Of a DNA stretch of 16,904 bases, positions 1 through 5,189 are shown piece after piece. The DNA comes from CAZSGN01 sp964606415. Its GTDB lineage: Bacteria > Bacteroidota > Bacteroidia > Bacteroidales > JBBRXJ01. The number at the start of each line of letters is the position of its first letter. Within the stretch, counting starts at the first letter, position 1. The translations under genes were made by a program, and so were the position numbers. The stretch covers positions 1 through 16,904 of the forward strand of contig CAZSGN010000025.1 of assembly GCA_964606415.1 (NCBI GenBank), given 5' to 3'. The notes under the pieces are model-generated. The model was not told the origin of the DNA. It saw nothing but the letters and a program-made list of their open reading frames with translations, and did no database searches.

Positions 1-232
1 AAATAGCTGTTTCGTCTGCTTCAATGTCAAGCAATTCTTTCCCCTCGAATTGAACAAATCCTTCGGTTACCTCAACATTTGCCCTGCCCGACAAAACACT
101 GGCAAAAGTGCTTTTCCCGGAGCCGTTTGGCCCCATGATCGCGTGTATTTCACCAGGTTGAACATCAAGATTAATTCCTTTTAATATTTCCTGGTCTTCT
201 ATTTTTGCTCTAAGATTTCTTACTTTTAACAT
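1..232 (-). CDS. sufC: SufC, Fe-S cluster assembly ATPase (partial, N-terminal 77 residues)
   Basis: This is the ABC-type ATPase of the SufBCD scaffold complex, which assembles Fe-S clusters in the cytoplasm; ATP binding by SufC remodels SufB and SufD. Only the N-terminus is present because the gene runs off the left edge. The visible 77 residues begin MLKVRNLRAK and include the Walker A motif GPNGSGKST (about residues 34-42), preceded by the PGEIHAIM segment typical of SufC. The ATG at 230-232 lies 36 bases after the sufB stop on the same strand, so the two are almost certainly co-transcribed. Q-loop, signature and Walker B lie outside the window. Identity rests on the N-terminal pattern plus adjacency to sufB; another ABC ATPase is very unlikely in this position. 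Confidence 0.93.
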   Translation of the reverse strand, partial: MLKVRNLRAKIEDQEILKGINLDVQPGEIHAIMGPNGSGKSTFASVLSGRANVEVTEGFVQFEGKELLDIEADETAI

Positions 233-268
233 GAGTCATTTTTTAATAATGTATTTTCTAATTAAGGG

Positions 269-1714
269 TTATCCAACACTCCCTTCAAGGGTTATTTCCA
301 GTAGTTTTTGTGCCTCAACAGCAAATTCCATTGGTAATTTATTTAATACTTCTTTTGCATAACCATTGATAATTAACGCCACTGCATTTTCTGTATCCAG
401 GCCTCTTTGGTTGCAGTAGAATATCTGGTCTTCTCCAATTTTGGAAGTGGTTGCTTCGTGTTCAATTGTTGCTGTATCATTATTGACTTCCAGATATGGA
501 AAGGTATGTGCCCCGCATTCGTTACCCATTAAGAGTGAATCGCACTGGGAGAAATTTCTGGCGTAATCGGCGCCTGGTGTGATTTTGACCAAGCCACGGT
601 AACTGTTATTGCTGTGTCCGGCTGATATTCCTTTAGAGACGACGGTGCTTCGGGTGTTTTTCCCGATGTGTGTCATTTTTGTGCCGGTGTCTGCTTGTTG
701 GTAATTGTTGGTGACAGCAACCGAATAAAATTCTCCAACCGAATTGTTGCCTTTTAAGATGCAACTTGGATATTTCCAGGTGATGGCGGAACCAGTTTCG
801 ACCTGTGTCCATGATATCTTGGAGCTTTCACCTCTTGCCAGACCGCGTTTAGTTACAAAGTTATAGATGCCTCCTTTTCCTTCTTTATTTCCGGGATACC
901 AGTTCTGCACTGTAGAATATTTTACTTCTGCCCGGTTATCTGCAATAATTTCCACGATGGCAGCATGTAATTGATTTTCATCTCGTTGAGGAGCGGTACA
1001 CCCTTCGAGATAGCTAACGTAACTATCATCTTCTGCTACAATGAGGGTCCTTTCAAATTGCCCTGTATTGATCGCATTGATCCTGAAATAAGTAGATAAC
1101 TCCATCGGGCACCTGACTCCTTTTGGTATGTAGCAGAAAGACCCATCGCTGAAAACGGCTGAGTTAAGTGCTGCAAAATAATTATCCGTATGCGGCACAA
1201 CGGTCCCCAGGTTTTCCCTGACCAGATCAGGATGTTTTTTAATGGCTTCACTCATGGAGCAGAAGATGATGCCTAGTTCAGCAAGGGTGTCTTTGAAGGT
1301 TGTTTTGACACTGGATGAATCCATGACTGCATCGACGGCAACACCAGCTAATTTTTTTTGTTCTTCAAGGGGGATTCCTAATTTCTCGAAAGTTTTTTTT
1401 AGTTCCGGGTCAACTTCGTCCATATTATTAAGAGAGGCTTTTTGTTTGGGCGCTGCATAGTAAATCATATCCTGATAATTAATTTCAGGAATATCCAAAT
1501 GCGCCCATTCTGGCATGCTCATTTGTTTCCAGTGCTGGAAAGCTTTAAGCCTAAACTCCAGCATCCACTGAGGTTCTTCTTTTTTAGATGAGATCAGGCG
1601 TACTACATCTTCATTCAAACCTTTTGGTATGGTATCTGTTTCGATGTCCGAAGAAAAACCGAATTTGTATTCTCCAGAGGTATATTGTTCAAGTATTTGA
1701 TCCTGGTCTGCCAT
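269..1714 (-). CDS. sufB: SufB, Fe-S cluster scaffold subunit
   Basis: This 481-residue protein is the core scaffold of the SufBC2D complex, on which sulfur and iron are assembled into a nascent cluster. The length is normal for the family. Recognisable stretches are the conserved PHTDNYFAALNSAVFSDGSF region (from about residue 174), the long beta-helix core, and the C-terminal FYCNQRG motif (residues 432-438). Its cysteine, about C434, corresponds to the cysteine known from E. coli SufB to be needed for cluster assembly. The gene starts at an ATG at 1712-1714 and is first in the operon, with sufC following on the same strand. A -7 box and a 25-bp dyad lie just upstream. No frameshift or missing motif was seen. 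Confidence 0.97.
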   Translation of the reverse strand: MADQDQILEQYTSGEYKFGFSSDIETDTIPKGLNEDVVRLISSKKEEPQWMLEFRLKAFQHWKQMSMPEWAHLDIPEINYQDMIYYAAPKQKASLNNMDEVDPELKKTFEKLGIPLEEQKKLAGVAVDAVMDSSSVKTTFKDTLAELGIIFCSMSEAIKKHPDLVRENLGTVVPHTDNYFAALNSAVFSDGSFCYIPKGVRCPMELSTYFRINAINTGQFERTLIVAEDDSYVSYLEGCTAPQRDENQLHAAIVEIIADNRAEVKYSTVQNWYPGNKEGKGGIYNFVTKRGLARGESSKISWTQVETGSAITWKYPSCILKGNNSVGEFYSVAVTNNYQQADTGTKMTHIGKNTRSTVVSKGISAGHSNNSYRGLVKITPGADYARNFSQCDSLLMGNECGAHTFPYLEVNNDTATIEHEATTSKIGEDQIFYCNQRGLDTENAVALIINGYAKEVLNKLPMEFAVEAQKLLEITLEGSVG

Positions 1715-1753
1715 ATTATTGTTTTTATATCTCGTTTGATCTTTTACCTATTG

Positions 1754-1761
1754 CAAAGATA
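1754..1761 (-). promoter_or_regulatory. Putative -7 box of the suf operon
   Basis: On the minus strand these bases read TATCTTTG, an exact match to the Bacteroidota primary-sigma -7 consensus TAnnTTTG. The box lies 39 bases upstream of the sufB start codon, which would give a leader of about 30 bases. No convincing -33 TTG is visible; the expected position is instead taken up by the inverted repeat at 1777-1801. Confidence 0.6.
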
Positions 1762-1776
1762 ATACAATTTTAAGTA

Positions 1777-1801
1777 AATTCCTACCTTTAATATAGGAAT
1801 T
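1777..1801. promoter_or_regulatory. 25-bp dyad at the suf promoter, possible operator
   Basis: The half-sites AATTCCTA (1777-1784) and TAGGAATT (1794-1801) are perfect reverse complements separated by nine bases. The dyad sits where the -33 region of the putative suf promoter should be, a standard place for a repressor to bind. Suf operons are commonly controlled by dimeric Fe-S or iron sensors (Rrf2/IscR, SufR or Fur families). The total length equals that of an IscR type 1 site, but the bases do not match that consensus well, so the regulator cannot be named. Confidence 0.45.
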
Positions 1802-1811
1802 ATGTTTATAT

Positions 1812-1867
1812 ATATGGTTCTCCCACTAATTTAATGAAGCTTGCAATTTGTTTATATGTAGGTAAAA
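1812..1867 (+). repeat. Dispersed repeat, copy A
   Basis: This 56-base stretch aligns with 16847-16904 in the same orientation. By eye, 54 of 58 alignment columns match, with two single-base gaps and two substitutions. The shared core runs from ACTAATTTAATGA through GCTTGCAATTTG and TTTATATGTAG. It lies upstream of the suf operon and has no open reading frame. Copy B reaches the end of the window, so the full repeat may be longer; in that case the sequence from 1868 towards 2010 would be part of it. Confidence 0.85.
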
Positions 1868-1885
1868 TATGGTTTAAGGTCGTTT

Positions 1886-1981
1886 ATATGTTGTATTTTA
1901 ATGGAAATTGTTTGCCCAAAATGAGCAACTATATTGCATCAATCAAAAAACGCAATATTTAAACTACATGTACAACAATAT
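1886..1981. other. Nested inverted repeats, possible folded element
   Basis: An outer imperfect stem pairs ATATGTTGTA (1886-1895) with TACAACAATAT (1971-1981), with one bulged base. Inside it are a perfect 7-bp stem, ATATTGC (1931-1937) with GCAATAT (1952-1958), and a short TTGC/GCAA stem (1912-1915 with 1925-1928). The segment lies between the dispersed repeat and the 8-bp tandem array and has no coding potential. It could be a structured part of a repeat element or a small RNA, but AT-rich DNA also produces such pairings by chance. Confidence 0.3.
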
Positions 1982-2010
1982 TTTAACAGTGTCTTATATC
2001 ATTTAAATAT

Positions 2011-2070
2011 TAAACCATTAAACCACTAAACCACTAAACCACTAAACCACTAAACCATTAAACCATTAAA
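2011..2070. repeat. Tandem array of an 8-bp unit (7.5 copies)
   Basis: Seven full copies of TAAACCAY are followed by a half unit TAAA. The variable last base runs T, C, C, C, C, T, T. The complementary strand reads TTTAGTGG repeatedly, so pairs of G recur every eight bases. The array begins 19 bases beyond the stop codon of the secreted-protein gene at 2089-2622. Identical short units suggest growth and loss by replication slippage. Confidence 0.95.
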
Positions 2071-2088
2071 ATAAGAGCAGAACCATTC

Positions 2089-2622
2089 TTATAAGCTATC
2101 CGCTTCACTTTTTATGGTATCCTTTTGCTGCACAGGCTTGTTTTTTGCTAATATGATGTAATTAATGTCTTTGAGAGGAATGCTCGTTTCATGGATCTGG
2201 TCTGTAACCGGGTTTCTCATTGCTACTACAATCGAGTTGCATTCTTTGAGATAGTGGGTTTTGCCATTGGTAATGATGCAATCGGTTAATTTAAATTGTT
2301 TTCCGTTTTTCCGTTGCAATAATATGGCACCTTTTTGGTCGGGGCATTCGCCAGCTTCTTTTGAAAAGCCTTGTAAGGTAATTTCTCTGAATTTATTGTA
2401 TTCTCCTGTCCTATAGAACTTCATTTCCTGGGAGAAATAATTGCCTTTGATCAGTATGGCATATTTTTCAAAATCAGCATCAACTTTTTTACCATATCCC
2501 ATTTGACCCAGGTGATAAACATCAATAATCCGGCCATCTTTAAGATGAATTTCAGCCGATAATTGTGACCAGGAAATCAATGGAAAAAAAAGGAGCATCA
2601 GTTTCAAAACGTATTTTTTCAT
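2089..2622 (-). CDS. Secreted protein of unknown function
   Basis: I do not recognise the family of this 177-residue protein. Residues 1-19 form a signal peptide: MKKY, a hydrophobic run, then a probable cleavage before the Q of SWSQ, a common form in Bacteroidota. The mature part opens with a short motif (AEIHLKDGRIIDV, about 23-35) that resembles the strand-turn-strand start of a small beta domain and continues as alternating beta strands. The three cysteines (about 93, 115 and 128) could include a disulfide pair. The last 18 residues are polar and probably disordered. Export to the periplasm or outer membrane is inferred. The gene stands alone, divergent from the GT9 gene. Confidence 0.75.
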   Translation of the reverse strand: MKKYVLKLMLLFFPLISWSQLSAEIHLKDGRIIDVYHLGQMGYGKKVDADFEKYAILIKGNYFSQEMKFYRTGEYNKFREITLQGFSKEAGECPDQKGAILLQRKNGKQFKLTDCIITNGKTHYLKECNSIVVAMRNPVTDQIHETSIPLKDINYIILAKNKPVQQKDTIKSEADSL

Positions 2623-2647
2623 TTCATTGAAATTATTGGTTTAAAAC

Positions 2648-2655
2648 CAAATGTA
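2648..2655 (-). promoter_or_regulatory. Putative -7 box of the secreted-protein gene
   Basis: On the minus strand these bases read TACATTTG, an exact TAnnTTTG match, 25 bases upstream of the start codon at 2622. A TTG lies a little further upstream, but the spacing (13 bases) is shorter than usual, so the -33 element is uncertain. Confidence 0.5.
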
Positions 2656-2872
2656 TAAAAAAATAAGCCAATGTTAAAATTTTAATCAGGCATAAACCGT
2701 ATTTTCAGATTTTAATACTTGATATTTGCGTGAAAAGCATGATGACCAAATTGCTGTTTCTCTTTGTTGTCAACAGTAGACTAATGGGCCGGGACAAAAA
2801 CAGGATTATAAGGGGCGTCAAATATTTTTTTGATTGATCTATTATAAGTGATCATTGAGCATGTAATTTCTT

Positions 2873-2880
2873 TATATTTG
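2873..2880 (+). promoter_or_regulatory. Putative -7 box of the GT9 gene
   Basis: The bases read TATATTTG, an exact TAnnTTTG match. The final G is only six bases before the ATG at 2886, so transcription would begin at or next to the start codon. A TTG lies 15 bases upstream of the box (from about 2855), slightly closer than the usual spacing. Confidence 0.55.
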
Positions 2881-2885
2881 TGTCC

Positions 2886-3890
2886 ATGCGCATATTGGTT
2901 ATACAAACAGCTTTTATTGGAGATGCTATTTTAGGGACCCCGGTTCTGGAAAAGTTACATAATTATTATCCCGAAGCCGAGATCGATTACCTTGTTAGAA
3001 AAGAATCGGCATCTGTTTTTGAGGAACATCCTTTTTTGAAGAATTTGCTTGTTCTTGACAAGAAAAGTAAAAAAAACAAACAGGTTTTCCAGCTTATTAA
3101 ATTTATTCGGGCAAGGCGTTATGATTATGTGGTTAATCTTCAACGTTTTTTCACTTCCGGTTTCATAACAGCCCTGTCGGGGGCAAGGCATACTATAGGA
3201 TATAAGAAAAATCCTTTGTCCATGTTTTTCTCTTCCGGGGAGGACCATCAAATAGGTGACAGGAAAGAGGTGCCTCATGAAATTGAAAGAAATCAACAGT
3301 TGATCCGCCATTTAACCGATGCGAATAGTAAGCGGCCTGCTATCTATCCAACAAAAGCAATGAGGGACAAAGTCAGGCGTGAACAATCCTATATCTGCAT
3401 TGCACCTGCTTCGATCTGGTTTACTAAACAACTGCCACCACATAAATGGGTTGAAATGCTTAATCAGCTACCTGCTCATATTGAGGTAATTATGATTGGC
3501 GCTCCAGCTGATCATGATCTTTGTGAAACGATCAGAAAGGAAACAAGCCATCCGGCAGTTTATAATATGGCAGGTCAGTATAGCTTGTTAGAATCGGCTG
3601 CATTGATGGAAGCAGCCATTATGAATTATGTCAATGATTCTGCTCCTGCACATTTGGCTTCTGCCGTTAATGCACCTGTGACTATGGTTTATTGTTCTAC
3701 AGTCCCTGCTTTTGGCTTTGGCCCGGTAAGCACCCGTTCTTTTATTATTGAAACGGATGAAGAGCTTGATTGCAGACCCTGTGGCCTTCATGGTTACAAG
3801 AAATGCCCGCAGGGACATTTTAAATGTGCTGATATCCCGGTTAATAAACTATTGGACACCTTGCCTTCTGAAATAGCTGATCCCAAATAA
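2886..3890 (+). CDS. Glycosyltransferase family 9 (heptosyltransferase-like)
   Basis: This 334-residue enzyme belongs to the ADP-heptose:LPS heptosyltransferase superfamily (GT9, GT-B fold), cytoplasmic enzymes that add sugars to the lipopolysaccharide core. Seen in the sequence are the N-terminal MRILVIQTAFIGDAILGTPV (residues 1-20, with the glycine-aspartate of the acceptor loop), HEIERN at 131-136, the second-domain start ICIAPASIWFTKQLP (about 170-184), and NDSAPAHLASAVNAP (250-264), which matches the conserved donor-site loop. A C-terminal cysteine set (C296, C299, C307, C314) is frequent in this family. A GTG at 2880 would add two residues, but it overlaps the -7 box, so I prefer the ATG at 2886. 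The exact sugar cannot be told. No LPS gene is adjacent. Confidence 0.9.
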   Translation: MRILVIQTAFIGDAILGTPVLEKLHNYYPEAEIDYLVRKESASVFEEHPFLKNLLVLDKKSKKNKQVFQLIKFIRARRYDYVVNLQRFFTSGFITALSGARHTIGYKKNPLSMFFSSGEDHQIGDRKEVPHEIERNQQLIRHLTDANSKRPAIYPTKAMRDKVRREQSYICIAPASIWFTKQLPPHKWVEMLNQLPAHIEVIMIGAPADHDLCETIRKETSHPAVYNMAGQYSLLESAALMEAAIMNYVNDSAPAHLASAVNAPVTMVYCSTVPAFGFGPVSTRSFIIETDEELDCRPCGLHGYKKCPQGHFKCADIPVNKLLDTLPSEIADPK

Positions 3891-4058
3891 TAGCCGGGAA
3901 ACGCATTGCATTAAAGGAGTCCCCTGAAGAATGATTTTGAGTTAGGCTTTTATTTATGCAGGGGTATTATTTTATAGGCTTTCAGCATATACTAGAAAGC
4001 TTTGGGAAGAATTTCAGGTAATATTGATTACCTTTTATGAAAAAAGAGAAATTTTTTA

Positions 4059-4066
4059 TAGATTTG
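4059..4066 (+). promoter_or_regulatory. Putative -7 box of the siaB-siaC pair
   Basis: The bases read TAGATTTG, an exact TAnnTTTG match. Transcription from here would start at about 4072, downstream of the ATG at 4024 and about 24 bases before the ATG at 4096. That supports the shorter SiaB start. No good -33 element is visible. Confidence 0.5.
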
Positions 4067-4095
4067 TTAATTCTTTACGTTGTAATTATACCCTT

Positions 4096-4644
4096 ATGAG
4101 TTTTAGTCTTGACGGTTATTTAAAGGAGCTGGAGGCAAAAGATTTACTTTTGCTTCATAAGGGTGATGTGACAACAGATATCATTAATGCTGTCCTGGAG
4201 AATGCAGAATCCCGGCTATTAAACAAGGGCATCCCTAATAAAATTGTAAAGCGGATTTATAATATTCTTGTTGAAGGGCTTCAAAATCTTTATCATCATG
4301 CAGAATCTGTTCCGGAAGAACTACAAAAGGAAATAGGCAAAAAATTTGGCTTGGTTGCGATTATCAGATCTAATGATCAATATGAAATTATTTTTGCTAA
4401 TTTTGTAGATGTGCAACAACGGGAATTACTAGAGAAAAAAATCGATCATATTAATTCATTATCTGAAGCGGAATTAAAGGAGATGTATAAATATATCCTG
4501 AATCACCAAAAGATTTCAGCTAAAGGAGGAGGAGGATTAGGATTGGTTGATATGGCTAAAAAAAGCCGGAATAAAATAGAAAAGAAGTTCTTTACTTACA
4601 ATAATAATTGGTATTTTTACTGTTTAAAAATTTTTGTTTCATAA
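4096..4644 (+). CDS. SiaB-family protein kinase (GHKL-like fold)
   Basis: This 182-residue protein resembles SiaB, the kinase of the Pseudomonas SiaABCD partner-switching pathway, in which SiaB phosphorylates SiaC and SiaA reverses it. It has an N-box-like segment EGLQNLYHHAE (residues 60-70) and a glycine-rich ATP-lid motif GGGGLGLVDMAKKS (144-157), separated by the expected beta-rich stretch. These are the features of the HATPase/anti-sigma-kinase fold. The reading frame is open back to an ATG at 4024, but the first 24 residues look unlike the family, and the -7 box at 4059-4066 favours the ATG at 4096. A SiaC-like gene follows after 16 bases. Assignment is by motif and context; kinase activity is inferred. 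Confidence 0.82.
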   Translation: MSFSLDGYLKELEAKDLLLLHKGDVTTDIINAVLENAESRLLNKGIPNKIVKRIYNILVEGLQNLYHHAESVPEELQKEIGKKFGLVAIIRSNDQYEIIFANFVDVQQRELLEKKIDHINSLSEAELKEMYKYILNHQKISAKGGGGLGLVDMAKKSRNKIEKKFFTYNNNWYFYCLKIFVS

Positions 4645-4660
4645 AACGAAAAGAAGGAAT

Positions 4661-5044
4661 ATGGAACCTATTACTATCGAAGGAACACCGAAGACACCTG
4701 CCGTTAAATTTGATGCGGAGCAAGGAGTTATTGAAATAAAAGGAAGATCAATTCCTGAAAATTCAATTGAATTTTATAAACCAATGGTTGATTGGCTGGA
4801 TGAATATGCGAAAAATCCTAAGAATCAGACCACCGTTAATGTTCAATTGGAATATTTCAACACGAGTTCATCAAAATGCATTCTGGATGTCTTTAAAAAA
4901 TTAGAAAGCATCCATAAAACCCAGCAAAATGAAGTTCTCATTAATTGGTACTATGAGGAAGATGATGAGGATATGCTTGAAGCTGGTGAAGATTATGAAT
5001 CGATTATTCGAATCCCTTTTAAAATGGTCGAAATTGTTGATTAA
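4661..5044 (+). CDS. SiaC-family regulatory phosphoprotein (DUF1987)
   Basis: This 127-residue cytoplasmic protein matches SiaC in length and pattern. In Pseudomonas, unphosphorylated SiaC binds and activates the diguanylate cyclase SiaD, and SiaB phosphorylates a threonine at position 68. Here the motif LEYFNTSSSKCILDV (residues 63-77) places a threonine exactly at residue 68. The N-terminus (EPITIEGTPKTPAVKFD) is also typical. A Shine-Dalgarno-like AGAAGGA lies just before the ATG at 4661; an in-frame ATG at 4634 overlaps siaB and is less likely. The C-terminal third is acidic (YYEEDDEDMLEAGEDYES). The gene ends at a strong terminator. The target protein is unknown because no diguanylate cyclase is adjacent. 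Confidence 0.88.
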   Translation: MEPITIEGTPKTPAVKFDAEQGVIEIKGRSIPENSIEFYKPMVDWLDEYAKNPKNQTTVNVQLEYFNTSSSKCILDVFKKLESIHKTQQNEVLINWYYEEDDEDMLEAGEDYESIIRIPFKMVEIVD

Positions 5045-5060
5045 GAGTTCTTTTCACTAT

Positions 5061-5106
5061 AATAAAAAAGAGGCTGTTGCTTTAGGCAAACAGCCTCTTT
5101 TTTATT
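5061..5106. terminator. Bidirectional intrinsic terminator between siaC and the ABC operon
   Basis: The arm from 5061 to 5080 (AATAAAAAAGAGGCTGTTGC) pairs with the arm from 5086 to 5106 around a five-base TTTAG loop, with a single bulged A at 5090. The GC-rich core AGAGGCTG is followed by a run of six T, and the opposite strand has the same arrangement. It lies 16 bases after the siaC stop and 84 bases beyond the stop of the convergent ABC gene, so it can serve both. Confidence 0.93.
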
Positions 5107-5189
5107 ATATGGGTTTGAGGGTGTTTTTGGGATCATATGGTTTGGGAAAAGCGAATTTGATTGATGGACATTGTTTAATAATGATCTTT

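Noticed and set aside
2011..2070. CRISPR array
   Set aside because: The repeats are eight bases long without spacers, and no cas gene is present.
2836..2855. TGATC/GATCA dyad upstream of the GT9 promoter
   Set aside because: Only five bases per arm; no support for an operator.
3977..4002. GCTTTC/GAAAGC inverted repeat after the GT9 gene
   Set aside because: A six-base stem without a T-run is too weak to call a terminator.
4024..4095. 24-residue N-terminal extension of SiaB from the ATG at 4024
   Set aside because: A TAGATTTG -7 box lies inside it, and the extension does not resemble the family; the ATG at 4096 is preferred.
4634..4660. Nine-residue extension of SiaC from an ATG overlapping siaB
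   Set aside because: A Shine-Dalgarno-like AGAAGGA precedes the ATG at 4661, and numbering from that ATG puts the conserved threonine at 68 as in SiaC.
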